Made by a program: the position numbers and the translations under genes. Below are positions 52,154 to 62,730 of a DNA stretch of 64,000 nt, piece by piece; position 1 is the stretch's first letter, and the number at the start of each line of letters is the position of its first letter. The DNA is taken from contig NZ_JALHBS010000027.1 in NCBI RefSeq assembly GCF_024195285.1, positions 1 to 64,000 on the forward strand. The letters are read 5' to 3'. The DNA comes from Aurantimonas marianensis. GTDB lineage: Bacteria > Pseudomonadota > Alphaproteobacteria > Rhizobiales > Rhizobiaceae. A model generated the notes under the pieces. It was given only the letters and a program-made list of their open reading frames with translations. It was not told the origin of the DNA and searched no databases.

Positions 52154-53404
52154 TCAGGCAAAGAAGCGCCTGGCTTTTTCGAGCGCTTCCGCGAGGCGGT
52201 CGATTTCCGCCAACGTGTTGTACATACCAAATGATGCCCGGCATGTGGAGGTCGCGCCGAACCGCTTCAAGAGCGGTTGGGCGCAATGGGTGCCGGCCCT
52301 GACCGCGACGCCCTCGCGGTCGATCACCATCGACACGTCATGGGCATGGATGCCTTCCAGGTCGAAGGAAACGATCGCCCCCTTGCCCGGCGCTTCGCCG
52401 TAGATCCGGAGCGAATTCACCGCTTTCAGCCGCTCGTGTGCGTAGTGCCTGAGGCTTTCCTCGTGAGCCGCGATCGCATCGCGCCCGACCGTGTTCATGT
52501 AGTCGATCGCGGCGCCGAGCCCGATCGCCTGGACGATCGGTGGCGTGCCGGCCTCAAAGCGGTGCGGCGGCGCATTGTAGGTCACGGTCTCCTCGGTGAC
52601 CTCGACGATCATCTCGCCGCCTCCGTTGAACGGCCGCGTCCGCTCCAGCATGTCGCGCTTGCCGTAAAGGATGCCGATGCCGGTCGGCCCATAGAGTTTA
52701 TGGCCAGTGAACACATAAAAATCGCAGTCGATGTCCTGCACGTCGACCGGCATGTGGACGGCCGCCTGACTGCCGTCGACGAGAACCGGAATACCCTTTG
52801 AATGGGCGAGCGCGGTCACCGCCTTCACATCGACCACCGTACCCAGCACATTCGACATATGGGTCGTCGCCACCAGCTTGGTGCGCGGTGTGATCGCCTT
52901 TTCGAACGCCTTGATGTCGATCGAACCGTCGTCTTCCACCGGAACGAAGACGAGCTTGGCGCCGTTCTTCTCGCGAATGAAGTGCCAGGGAACGATATTG
53001 GAGTGGTGTTCCATGATGGTGAGGACGATCTCGTCGCCCTCGCCGATCTCGTTCATCCCGTAGCCATAGGCGACGACGTTAATCGCCTCGGTGGCCGAGC
53101 GGGTGAAGACGATTTCCTCGCTGCTGGCGGCGTTGAGGAAGTCGCGCACCTTGTCCCGCGCGCCTTCGAATTCCTCGGTCGCCTTGTTCGACAGGAAATG
53201 CAGCCCGCGATGGACGTTGGAATAGTCCTCGCTATAGGCCTTCTGGATGGCGTCGAGAACGGCGCGCGGCTTCTGCGCCGAGGCGCCGTTATCGAGATAG
53301 ACCAGCGGCTTGCCGTAGACTTGTTTCGACAGGATCGGAAATTCCCGGCGCACGGCTTCGACGTCGTAAGCCCCAATGTCAGCGGCTGTCGCTTCGGCCT
53401 TCAT
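52154..53404 (-). CDS. sufS: Cysteine desulfurase SufS
   Basis: 416 aa, PLP-dependent group II cysteine desulfurase. LDNGASAQKPRAVLDA near residue 38, TMEHHSNIVPWH near 130, FTGHKLYGPTGIGILYGK near 228 (PLP Lys in GHK) and RAGTHCAQPLLKRFG near 368 (catalytic Cys in the short group II loop). It supplies persulfide sulfur to SufBCD. Two desulfurases occur in this operon; this one has the SufS-type loop, unlike the gene at 57401. It lies 23 bp upstream of the DUF59 gene. Confidence 0.96.
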   Translation of the reverse strand: MKAEATAADIGAYDVEAVRREFPILSKQVYGKPLVYLDNGASAQKPRAVLDAIQKAYSEDYSNVHRGLHFLSNKATEEFEGARDKVRDFLNAASSEEIVFTRSATEAINVVAYGYGMNEIGEGDEIVLTIMEHHSNIVPWHFIREKNGAKLVFVPVEDDGSIDIKAFEKAITPRTKLVATTHMSNVLGTVVDVKAVTALAHSKGIPVLVDGSQAAVHMPVDVQDIDCDFYVFTGHKLYGPTGIGILYGKRDMLERTRPFNGGGEMIVEVTEETVTYNAPPHRFEAGTPPIVQAIGLGAAIDYMNTVGRDAIAAHEESLRHYAHERLKAVNSLRIYGEAPGKGAIVSFDLEGIHAHDVSMVIDREGVAVRAGTHCAQPLLKRFGATSTCRASFGMYNTLAEIDRLAEALEKARRFFA

Positions 53405-53500
53405 GGAAACGGACTCCCGTGGCGAACCCGTGGGCTCGCGAAACTAGGCTGGATCCGATCCCGGCCGCATACCCACGGCCGGATCAAGAAGCAGCGACGA

Positions 53501-54754
53501 TCAGTGGCTCCGGTCGAGCCAGGTGTCGATGCGCTGCATCAGCGCATCCTCGGCGGCCTCATGCTCCAACTCCTCGACGATTTCGGCGACGAAAGCCTTC
53601 ACCAGAAGCGCGCGGGCCGGCTGTTCGGGGATGCCGCGCGACATCAGATAGAACAGATGGTCGGCGTTGATCTCGCCGGCGGTCGCGCCGTGGCCGCACT
53701 GCACGTCGTCGGCGAAGATCTCGAGTTCCGGCTTGGCCGAGAAATCGCCGTCGTCCGACAGGAGCAGCGTGTTGCAGGCCATCTTAGCGTCGGTCTTCTG
53801 CGCTTCCTTGGCCACCTTGATCATGCCCTGGAACACGCCGTGGCCACCGGTCACGACATTGCGGAACGTCTCGGTTGCCGTCGTATTCGGAACCGTGTGC
53901 CTCAAAGTGGTCGTCACGTCGATATGCTGGCCGTTCTCGATAAGATTGACGCCGCGGATCTTGATATCGCCGCCCTCGCCCATCGTCTCGGCATGCACTT
54001 CGTAACGCACCAACGCGCCGCCGGTATTGAGCACGAACATCCGGAACGAGGCATCGGCGCCTAGTTCGACATTAAGTTGGCCGAGATGCGCGGCCGAGGC
54101 GCCCTTGGCCTGATCGACGATCCAGAGCACATCCGCGCCCGCGCCGATCGCCAGATGCCAAACCCCGGTCGAGGGAGTCGGCGATGCGGCTCCCTCGATC
54201 CGCTCGACGAATACCGCCTTCGCGCCGTCGCCGACGGTACAGCGCGCCAGGCTGTGCGAGCGATCACCCGCTTGCGAACGCAGTTCCAGCGGCGCGGTCA
54301 CGTCGGTATTCGGCGCAATCTCGATAGCGACGGCCGCAGCGCCGAAGGATGCGTTCAAGAGCCGAACCGTATCCACCGGTCGGTCGAGGTGGTTCGAGGA
54401 CCGGCTCCAGTCCGCCGATTCCGTGATCGCCGTCACCGCGACGCCCGCCGGCACCGCGCCACTGTCGGCAGTGCCGATCTCGATGACATGGCTGTTCGGC
54501 AGGAGCGGCGACAACAGCGTGTCGCCGGCGCCTGACGGGACCGCGTCCGCCTTGCCCGTATCCTCCAGCCGGCTCATCAGGAGGCGCAGGTCGGTGTAGT
54601 GCCAGGCCTCGATACGCCGGTTCGGCAAACCCTCGCGACGCAGGGTGGCGATGGCCGAATCCTTGGCCTCGGCAACCCCGCCCGCCTTCTCGGCTCGCTC
54701 GATCAGCGCCGTTTCCGCCGCAGTCCTGGAGGTCAATTGATGCACATTCATCAA
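53501..54754 (-). CDS. sufD: Fe-S cluster assembly protein SufD
   Basis: 417 aa. N-terminal helical region (about 1-60, RRIEAWHYTDLRLLM), then the right-handed beta-helix core. C-terminal marks include TCNTLLL-like ACNTLLLSDDGDFSAKPELEIFADDVQCGHGATAGEI near 325 (Cys and His of the SufB-SufD interface) and YLMSRGIPEQPARALLVKAFV near 375. Forms SufBC2D with SufB and SufC. Its start overlaps the sufC stop by 4 bp. Confidence 0.95.
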   Translation of the reverse strand: MMNVHQLTSRTAAETALIERAEKAGGVAEAKDSAIATLRREGLPNRRIEAWHYTDLRLLMSRLEDTGKADAVPSGAGDTLLSPLLPNSHVIEIGTADSGAVPAGVAVTAITESADWSRSSNHLDRPVDTVRLLNASFGAAAVAIEIAPNTDVTAPLELRSQAGDRSHSLARCTVGDGAKAVFVERIEGAASPTPSTGVWHLAIGAGADVLWIVDQAKGASAAHLGQLNVELGADASFRMFVLNTGGALVRYEVHAETMGEGGDIKIRGVNLIENGQHIDVTTTLRHTVPNTTATETFRNVVTGGHGVFQGMIKVAKEAQKTDAKMACNTLLLSDDGDFSAKPELEIFADDVQCGHGATAGEINADHLFYLMSRGIPEQPARALLVKAFVAEIVEELEHEAAEDALMQRIDTWLDRSH

Positions 54755-55506
54755 GCCGCCTCGTCGATGATCTGGCTGTAGCCCTCGTTTTCGAGCTGCA
54801 GCGCCAGTTCCTTGTCGCCGCTCTTGATGATCCGGCCCTTGTAAAGGACATGCACCGTATCCGGCACGATGTAGTCGAGCAGGCGCTGATAGTGGGTGAT
54901 TACCAGGAACGCCCGCTCTGGCGAACGCAGCGCGTTGACCCCGTCTGCGACGACCTTCAGCGCGTCGATGTCGAGCCCCGAATCGGTCTCGTCCATGACG
55001 CAGAGCTTCGGCTCCAGCAACGCCATCTGCAGGATCTCGGCGCGCTTCTTCTCGCCGCCGGAGAAGCCGACATTGAGCGGGCGCTTCAGCATGGCCGCGT
55101 CGATCTTGAGATCGGCCGCCGCCGCCTTCACCCGGCGCATCAGGTCCGGCGTCGTCAACTCGCCCTCGCCGCGCGCCTTGCGCTGGGAATTGAGCGCCGT
55201 CTTGAGAAACGTCATCGTCGCGACGCCAGGAATTTCCAGCGGATACTGGAAGGCAAGGAAAACGCCGGCGGCTGCGCGCTCGGCCGGATCCATCTCGAGG
55301 ATCGACTCGTCGTTGTAGAGAATGTCGCCCTCGGTGACTTCGTAATCCTCGCGGCCGGCGAGAATGTAGGACAGGGTCGACTTGCCGGAGCCGTTCGGCC
55401 CCATGATCGCCGCCACCTCGCCGGCTTGGACCGTCAGGTCGACGCCACGCAGGATTTCGGTCTCGTCGTCCGCCACGCGGGCATGCAGGTTCTTGATTTC
55501 AAGCAT
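54751..55506 (-). CDS. sufC: Fe-S cluster assembly ATPase SufC
   Basis: 251 aa ABC-type ATPase. Walker A GPNGSGKST near residue 35, signature FSGGEKKRAEIL near 145, Walker B LCVMDETDSGLDIDALK near 170 and switch His in LVITHYQRLLDYI near 205. It powers SufB-SufD rearrangement in the scaffold. The ATG at 55506 gives the standard MLEIKNLHARV start and has AAGAAAAG upstream. The 71-aa gene upstream ends 11 bp before it. Confidence 0.97.
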   Translation of the reverse strand: MLEIKNLHARVADDETEILRGVDLTVQAGEVAAIMGPNGSGKSTLSYILAGREDYEVTEGDILYNDESILEMDPAERAAAGVFLAFQYPLEIPGVATMTFLKTALNSQRKARGEGELTTPDLMRRVKAAAADLKIDAAMLKRPLNVGFSGGEKKRAEILQMALLEPKLCVMDETDSGLDIDALKVVADGVNALRSPERAFLVITHYQRLLDYIVPDTVHVLYKGRIIKSGDKELALQLENEGYSQIIDEAA

Positions 55507-55517
55507 CGGTCTTTTCT

Positions 55518-55732
55518 TCAACGTTCGGTTTTGTCGGCGACGTCGGCCGATCGGATTTCTGTCAGAAGACGATCGCGCTCGTTCTGAAGCGCTTCAAGTT
55601 CGTCGGCGACGGTCGTGTCGGTCGCATTACCCTGCGCCATCCCGATCGCCTCCTGGGCCTGCCCGATCTCGTCTTCGATGTCGCGCAGGCGCGCGTCGCG
55701 GGCGGCATCCAGCGGCGCGTTTGGGCGCGACA

Positions 55733-55733
<1 letters not shown>
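55518..55733 (-). CDS. Small conserved-context protein between sufB and sufC
   Basis: 71 aa, hydrophilic, no signal peptide. It looks like one long amphipathic helix pair (RLRDIEDEIGQAQEAIGMA and ADELEALQNERDRLLTEI), that is, a short coiled coil. The stop codon of sufB touches its start and sufC starts 11 bp beyond its stop, so it is translated as part of the operon. I recognise no named family. An adaptor or stability role within the Suf complex is inference only. Confidence 0.7.
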
Positions 55734-57262
<1,529 letters not shown>

Positions 57263-57400
57263 TCCAATTCTCCATACTCGCCGGATTCAAGGTCCGGTGG
57301 TTGGGCGTGTGCGGCCGCGATATCATCGAAGCGGCTCTTAACATAGCGACGAGGCGTCCTGCTTTTTAGGCTTCCGGAGCCGCAGTGCAAGAACGAATCC

Positions 57401-58591
57401 TCATGCCGCGTGGTCTTGTCGCTGCGCGTGCGCAATGCGATTGATCAATCCGGCATATTCCCGGACGAAAAGGTCGAGATCTTCGGCGCTCGTCTCATAA
57501 CCGAAGCTGACGCGAATGGCCCCCTCGTCGGCCGCGATTGCGAGACCTGCTTGCACCATCGCGGCGACGACGTGACTGCGACCGACCTTGCCCGACGAAC
57601 ACGCCGATCCCGCCGAAATCGCAATACCGGCGAGGTCGAGAGCCATCTGCGCCGTTTCACTGCGAAGCCCTGGAAACGCAATTGCCACCGTGTTCGGCAG
57701 CCGTTCCGCCTCCGCCCCCAGCACGACAGCGCCTGGAAGCATGTTCCCGATCGCTGCCTCGAGATGGCGGCGCAGGTCCCTCATCCGGCCGGGCATGGTT
57801 TCGAAACGTTCACAAGCAACATCGGCAGCCGCGCCGAAGCTGGCGATCGCCGGAACCGGTTCGGTGCCGGCCCGCCGCCCTGTCTCCTGTCCGCCGCCAC
57901 GCACCAGCGGAAACGGCCGCGTCGTCGGATGACGAAGGACGAGAGCACCGACGCCCTTGGCCGCGCCGAACTTGTGGCCGGAAACCAGCAACACGTCTGC
58001 CCCCGTACCGGCAAGGTCGACCGGTATGCGGCCAACCGCCTGCACGGCGTCGATTACCAATCTGACGGGGCGGCCGGCAATCGCCGCGTGGATACGCTCC
58101 AACGGCTGCAGGACGCCGGTTTCGGAATTGGCAAGCGTCAGCGCCAGCAAGCCGACATTGCCTTCGCAGAGCCCGGCGGCCCAAGCCGCCAGCGCCTCGC
58201 AATCGACGATGCCATTCGCATCCACCGGCAGACGGGTCACGTGATCCGCCGCAAAGCGGCCGCCCTCGCGAAGGCAGGGATGATCGGTGTCGATAACGGC
58301 GAGCTTCTGGATCGGCGTCTCCCGTCCGTCGATCAACCACCGTGGTGCAAGGGCGGTCATCGCCGCTTCGCTCGCCCCGCTGGTAAAGACGACATTGGCC
58401 GGATCGCAGGACAACAGGCGAGCGAGCGAGCGTCGCGCCCCCTCTACAAGGGCGCGCGCATGGCGTCCCTCGCTGTGGACCGACGACGGATTGGCGGCGT
58501 CGAGCGCCGACACAAACGCGCGCCGCGCCTCTTCGAGCAGCGGCGCCGTCGCGTTGTAATCCAGATAGAGGCGTCGCTGGCTTGCGGTCAT
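57401..58591 (-). CDS. Cysteine desulfurase, NifS/IscS-like (group I)
   Basis: 396 aa PLP enzyme. YLDYNATAPLLEEARRAF near residue 8, FTSGASEAAMTAL near 68, LVSGHKFGAAKGVGALVLR near 200 (PLP Lys in GHK) and ISAGSACSSGKVGRSHVVAAM near 328 (catalytic Cys in the extended group I loop). It probably supplies sulfur for Fe-S clusters, with a different partner from SufS. It is the first gene of the suf transcription unit and starts 100 bp from an Irr-type box. Pairing of a group I desulfurase with suf genes is typical of Hyphomicrobiales. Confidence 0.94.
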   Translation of the reverse strand: MTASQRRLYLDYNATAPLLEEARRAFVSALDAANPSSVHSEGRHARALVEGARRSLARLLSCDPANVVFTSGASEAAMTALAPRWLIDGRETPIQKLAVIDTDHPCLREGGRFAADHVTRLPVDANGIVDCEALAAWAAGLCEGNVGLLALTLANSETGVLQPLERIHAAIAGRPVRLVIDAVQAVGRIPVDLAGTGADVLLVSGHKFGAAKGVGALVLRHPTTRPFPLVRGGGQETGRRAGTEPVPAIASFGAAADVACERFETMPGRMRDLRRHLEAAIGNMLPGAVVLGAEAERLPNTVAIAFPGLRSETAQMALDLAGIAISAGSACSSGKVGRSHVVAAMVQAGLAIAADEGAIRVSFGYETSAEDLDLFVREYAGLINRIAHAQRQDHAA

Positions 58592-58690
58592 TCGCTCTCG
58601 CAGCGGTTCGATTTCGTGGCCCGTCGATGCAAAATTCTTGAATTTTCGGCGGCGCTCGGACTAAAAGACGCCTTCGACGTCGGCCGGTAG

Positions 58691-58707
58691 TTTTGAATCA
58701 TTCTAAA
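58691..58707. promoter_or_regulatory. ICE/Irr box upstream of the suf operon
   Basis: TTTTGAATCATTCTAAA differs at one position from the ICE consensus TTTRGAAYNRTTCYAAA bound by Irr, the haem-dependent iron regulator of Hyphomicrobiales and relatives. It lies 100 bp upstream of the first suf gene and 77 bp upstream of the divergent hydrolase gene. It implies iron control of Fe-S assembly, and possibly of the hydrolase. Confidence 0.7.
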
Positions 58708-58783
58708 CTAGAGAATACGAGGCCGCTCTGGCTTCGTCAAGAAGCGTCCCGCCGAGCAATCCTGCTCGCCAAGGAAGACAATT

Positions 58784-59458
58784 ATGCCCGAAGTGATCTT
58801 CAATGGCCCAGCCGGCCGCCTTGAAGGCCGGTACCAGGCCGCCAAGGAGAAGAACGCCCCGATCGCCATCGTCCTGCATCCGCATCCGCGGTTCGGCGGC
58901 ACGATGAACAATCAGATCGTTTATCAGCTTTTCTATATGTTCGTCGAACGTGGCTTCACCACCCTGCGTTTCAACTTCCGCAGCATTGGCCGCAGCCAAG
59001 GCGAATTCGATCATGGCGCCGGCGAACTCTCGGATGCGGCCTCGGCGCTCGATTGGGTGCAGAGCCTGCATCCCGACTCCAAGCAGTGTTGGGTGGCCGG
59101 CTATTCCTTCGGCGCATGGATCGGCATGCAGCTGTTGATGCGGCGTCCGGAAATCGAAGGCTTTCTGTCGATTGCCCCACAGCCGAACTCCTACGATTTC
59201 TCGTTCCTGGCGCCCTGCCCGTCGTCGGGTCTGATCATTCATGGTGATCAGGACCGCGTGGCTCCGCCCAAGGATGTGCAGACGCTCGTCGACAAGCTGA
59301 AGACTCAAAAGGGTATTGTCATCACCCAGAATACGATGGAGGGGGCGAACCACTTTTTCACCGAGCACACCGACCAGCTATTGGCCGAGTGCGCGGACTA
59401 TCTCGACCGCCGACTTGCCGGTGAGTTGTCCGACCCCAGGCCGAAACGGCTGCGCTAA
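58784..59458 (+). CDS. Alpha/beta hydrolase (dienelactone hydrolase-like)
   Basis: 224 aa. HPHPRFGGTMNN near residue 28 (oxyanion region), VAGYSFGAWIGMQL near 103 (Ser nucleophile in GYSFG), IIHGDQDRVAPP near 150 (Asp) and GANHFFTEHTDQL near 188 (His). It is a small cytoplasmic serine hydrolase without a lid insertion; the substrate is unknown. Divergent from the suf operon across the Irr box. The ATG at 58784 is the first in frame and gives full family length. Confidence 0.9.
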   Translation: MPEVIFNGPAGRLEGRYQAAKEKNAPIAIVLHPHPRFGGTMNNQIVYQLFYMFVERGFTTLRFNFRSIGRSQGEFDHGAGELSDAASALDWVQSLHPDSKQCWVAGYSFGAWIGMQLLMRRPEIEGFLSIAPQPNSYDFSFLAPCPSSGLIIHGDQDRVAPPKDVQTLVDKLKTQKGIVITQNTMEGANHFFTEHTDQLLAECADYLDRRLAGELSDPRPKRLR

Positions 59459-59654
59459 GCCGAAAGTCCTTCTGTTTGCCAGCCAGGTGACGAGTGCTGA
59501 TAGACGGTTGCGGCAGAGCGTCAGAACCGCCTGAAGCAATGTGGTCCTCATTTTTTCCAATCTGCAGTCTGACGAAGGTTGCGCGCGGCGGAACCTAACA
59601 TCATTTCCTCCGTTCCAATATCATCGAACATCATCAACCATGGAGGAAAGATTG

Positions 59655-60116
59655 ATGTATCAGGCTAAAAATATCATTGGTGCCGCCGTGATCGCGGTTG
59701 CTATGTCCGGTGGCGCCGCATTCTCTCAGTCGGCGTACACGGGTGACATGATGGACATGTCCGCGATGCGCGGTGACCTTATTCGGGCCCGTGACATTAC
59801 CGGAGGCGAGATCTATACGGTGAACGAAGCCTATGACGAAGCCAGTTGGACAGCCGGCAACCGGTATGACGGTATCGGGGACGGTTGGAACCAGATCGGC
59901 GAGATCGAGGATATTGTCCTGTCGAAGGACGGCAAGATGATCGGCGTTGTCGGGGAGATCGGGGGCTTTCTAGATATCGCCGACAAGCATGTAATGATCC
60001 CGGTCGAGGATGTCAGGCTCGTCGCGGTAGATGACAAGACCTACGCGCTGGTTACGCGATACTCTGAGGAGGCCTTGGAAAACTTGCCTGGCGTAGATGA
60101 AGGCTTCTGGAACTGA
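59655..60116 (+). CDS. Exported PRC-barrel domain protein
   Basis: 153 aa. Signal peptide (about 1-27, cleavage after GGAAFS). PRC-barrel region about 45-140: IRARDITGGEIYTVNEAYDE, IGEIEDIVLSKDGKMIGVVGEIGGFLDIADKHVMIPVEDVRLV. Exported PRC-barrel proteins of this size are common in alphaproteobacteria and of unknown role, often stress-related. The ATG at 59655 follows GGAGGAAAG. A strong terminator lies 30 bp past the stop. Confidence 0.88.
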   Translation: MYQAKNIIGAAVIAVAMSGGAAFSQSAYTGDMMDMSAMRGDLIRARDITGGEIYTVNEAYDEASWTAGNRYDGIGDGWNQIGEIEDIVLSKDGKMIGVVGEIGGFLDIADKHVMIPVEDVRLVAVDDKTYALVTRYSEEALENLPGVDEGFWN

Positions 60117-60131
60117 ACCGGTTCCCACGAC

Positions 60132-61355
60132 CTATGTGGCGGATTTTGGGGGCGAAAGCCCCCATTTTTCGTTTTTGGGGGCGGCGGCGTCCTGACCAGC
60201 GGTGCCAGGCTTCCTTTTTCCGGCTTTCTCCGGCATAGCGAGCGTGCCCCCGCTCGACGGCTCGCGGCAGCCGGTCGTCGTCGGCCATGTCAGCGGCCGC
60301 CCGTCGAGGGAGCGGACCGCCAGATAGGCCCATGCCTCCGCCTCCATCGCATCGCCGTCGAAGCCGGCCTCCTCGGCCGTGAGGACGCGTGCCTGCGGCG
60401 CGGCCCCGTCGCGAAGATCGCCCATGATCGCCGGGTGACGCCGCCCGCCACCGCAGACGATCCAGAGTTTCGGTGGCTCGGGAAAATGCACGGCCGTCTT
60501 GAGGATGGCTTGCGCGCTGACGAAGCAGAGCGTGCGAGCGACGTCCTCCAGGGAGCCGGCTCGGCTGGGCGGAACGGCGAAATCGAACCGGTCGAGCGAC
60601 TTCGGCGCCGTCTTAGCGAAGAAGTCGGCCGACAGATAGCGTTCTGAAAGTTCGGCCAGGATACCGCCCTCACTGGCGATCGCACCATTCTGATCGAAGG
60701 GGATTCCCGCCTCGCGCTCTAGCCACTGGTCGAGCAAGGCGTTGCCGGGACCGGAATCGAAAGCGACCGGGTCGTGCTCTCCGTCGAGATAGGTGACGTT
60801 GGAGATGCCGCCGATATTGACGAACACGACCGGAAGTTCCCGGTATTGGAGCGGCAGATTCTTTGCCAGCGCCGCATGATAGGCGGGAACCAGCGGTGCG
60901 CCCTGCCCGGCCTCGAGCATGTCGTTCGCGCGCATGTCGAATACGACCGGCAGGCCAAGCAAGTCCGCAAGCAGCTGACCGCCGCCGAGTTGGACCGTCA
61001 GCGCCTTCTCGGGCCGGTGCAGCACGGTCTGACCATGAAAACCGACGACATCGACGGTCGCGGGCTCGATCCCGCAGTCTGCGAAAAAGCGCCGCACCGC
61101 CTCTCCGTGGCGCCGGGTCACCTCGGTCTCCAAGGCGTGCAGATCACCGGGCCGATCGGTCCGACAAATGATCGACTTCGCGGTTTCGAGTCCTTCGGCC
61201 AGACGGCGCCGGAATGCGGAGTCGTAGTCATAGACCCGCGCCGGGCCCCGCTTCACGAGGCGGTCTCCGTCGGTATCGAGGAGTGCCACATCGATCCCGT
61301 CGAGCGAGGTTCCGCTCATCAGGCCGAGCGCACGGCGTTGGGACAAACCCGTCAA
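60132..61355 (-). CDS. anmK: Anhydro-N-acetylmuramic acid kinase
   Basis: 407 aa, sugar kinase (hexokinase-like) fold. [16 protein letters not shown] near residue 12 (phosphate loop), [11 protein letters not shown] near 105, [13 protein letters not shown] near 185, [13 protein letters not shown] near 203 and [12 protein letters not shown] near 310. It phosphorylates and opens anhydroMurNAc to MurNAc-6-P in wall recycling. The last roughly 25 residues (Ala/Gly/Lys-rich, ending SPPKSAT) extend past the usual end and are encoded through the terminator hairpin of the convergent gene. Divergent from tyrS. Confidence 0.95.
   Translation of the reverse strand: MTGLSQRRALGLMSGTSLDGIDVALLDTDGDRLVKRGPARVYDYDSAFRRRLAEGLETAKSIICRTDRPGDLHALETEVTRRHGEAVRRFFADCGIEPATVDVVGFHGQTVLHRPEKALTVQLGGGQLLADLLGLPVVFDMRANDMLEAGQGAPLVPAYHAALAKNLPLQYRELPVVFVNIGGISNVTYLDGEHDPVAFDSGPGNALLDQWLEREAGIPFDQNGAIASEGGILAELSERYLSADFFAKTAPKSLDRFDFAVPPSRAGSLEDVARTLCFVSAQAILKTAVHFPEPPKLWIVCGGGRRHPAIMGDLRDGAAPQARVLTAEEAGFDGDAMEAEAWAYLAVRSLDGRPLTWPTTTGCREPSSGGTLAMPEKAGKRKPGTAGQDAAAPKNEKWGLSPPKSAT
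60147..60169 (+). terminator. Rho-independent terminator of the PRC-barrel gene
   Basis: TGGGGGC (60147-60153), loop GAAA, GCCCCCA (60158-60164), then TTTTTC: a textbook stem and U-tract on the plus strand. It overlaps the 3' end of the convergent anmK coding region. Confidence 0.85.
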
Positions 61356-61456
61356 AATCGGCTCCGCATCTGGAATTGTTGGTCAGGGCTGGTAAACGGC
61401 TCCCGACGAACGAAGGAACCTTAGCGTTCCAACGAACCTATCAGGATCACTATCCC

Positions 61457-62710
61457 ATGACCGGTTTCAAGTCCGAGTTTCTGGCGACGCTTTGCGAACG
61501 CGGCTTCATTCAGCAAACATCTGGCGACTCCGCCCTCGATGAACTTTTTCGCACCGAAACCGTCACCGGCTATATCGGCTTCGACCCGACCGCGGCGAGC
61601 CTGCATGTCGGCTCGCTGATGCAGATCATGATGCTGCATTGGATGCAGGAGACCGGCCATCGCCCGATCGCGCTGATGGGCGGCGGCACCGGCATGATCG
61701 GCGACCCGTCCTTCAAGGACGAAGCGCGCAAGCTTCAGAGCGTGGAGGGAATCCAGCAGAACCTCGCCGGGATCAGGCGCTCCTTCGAGCGTTATATCCG
61801 CTTCGGCCCGGGTCCGAACGATGCCCTCATGGTCGACAACGCCGACTGGCTTCTGGAGCTCAACTATGTGTCGTTCCTGCGCGACGTCGGACGCCATTTC
61901 TCCGTCAACCGGATGCTCTCTTTCGACTCGGTCAAGCTTCGGCTCGATCGCGAGCAATCGCTGTCCTTCCTTGAATTCAACTACATGATCCTGCAGGCCT
62001 ACGATTTCGTCGAGCTTTACCGCCGCTTCGGTTGCCGGCTGCAGATGGGCGGTTCGGATCAATGGGGCAATATCGTCAATGGCATCGACCTTGGCCGACG
62101 GATGGATGGGGCCGAGCTGTTCGCCCTCACCTCGCCGCTCCTGACTACCGCCTCGGGCGCCAAGATGGGCAAGACCGCCAGCGGCGCGATCTGGCTGAAT
62201 GCCGACATGCTCCCGCCCTACGACTTCTGGCAGTATTGGCGAAACACCGAGGACGCCGATGTCGGCCGCTTCCTGAAGCTTTACACCACTCTGCCGATGG
62301 ACGAGATTGCGCGGTTGGAGGCGCTTGGTGGGTCGGAAATCAACGAGGCGAAGAAGCGCCTCGCCAACGAGATCACGGCGATGCTGCATGGGCGCGAGGC
62401 GGCCGACGAGGCCTCCGAGACGGCCCGCAAGACCTTCGAGGAAGGCGCACTTGCCGACACCCTGCCGACGATCGAGGTGCCGGCGACGTCCTTCGAAGCG
62501 GGCATCGGGCTTCTGTCGCTGCTCGTGTCGGCCGGGCTTGCAGCCTCCAACGGCGAGGCACGCCGACATGTAAAGGGCGGCGCGGTCCGGCTCAACGATG
62601 AGCCCATTTCGGACGAGCGGCTCATGGTGGGGCCCGCAAATCTCACCGAAGGCGTCGCCAAACTGTCGGTCGGGCGCAAGAAGCACGTTCTCGTGCGGCC
62701 CGTCGCCTGA
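61457..62710 (+). CDS. tyrS: Tyrosyl-tRNA synthetase
   Basis: 417 aa, class I synthetase. [17 protein letters not shown] near residue 36 (HIGH-type motif as HVGS), [13 protein letters not shown] near 73, [14 protein letters not shown] near 195 and [12 protein letters not shown] near 236 (KMSKS equivalent). The C-terminal S4-like RNA-binding domain (about 350-417) includes [18 protein letters not shown]. It charges tRNA-Tyr. The ATG at 61457 gives the usual start; the open frame upstream lies antisense to anmK. Confidence 0.97.
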   Translation: MTGFKSEFLATLCERGFIQQTSGDSALDELFRTETVTGYIGFDPTAASLHVGSLMQIMMLHWMQETGHRPIALMGGGTGMIGDPSFKDEARKLQSVEGIQQNLAGIRRSFERYIRFGPGPNDALMVDNADWLLELNYVSFLRDVGRHFSVNRMLSFDSVKLRLDREQSLSFLEFNYMILQAYDFVELYRRFGCRLQMGGSDQWGNIVNGIDLGRRMDGAELFALTSPLLTTASGAKMGKTASGAIWLNADMLPPYDFWQYWRNTEDADVGRFLKLYTTLPMDEIARLEALGGSEINEAKKRLANEITAMLHGREAADEASETARKTFEEGALADTLPTIEVPATSFEAGIGLLSLLVSAGLAASNGEARRHVKGGAVRLNDEPISDERLMVGPANLTEGVAKLSVGRKKHVLVRPVA

Positions 62711-62730
62711 GCCATGCGATGTTCTGCGGC

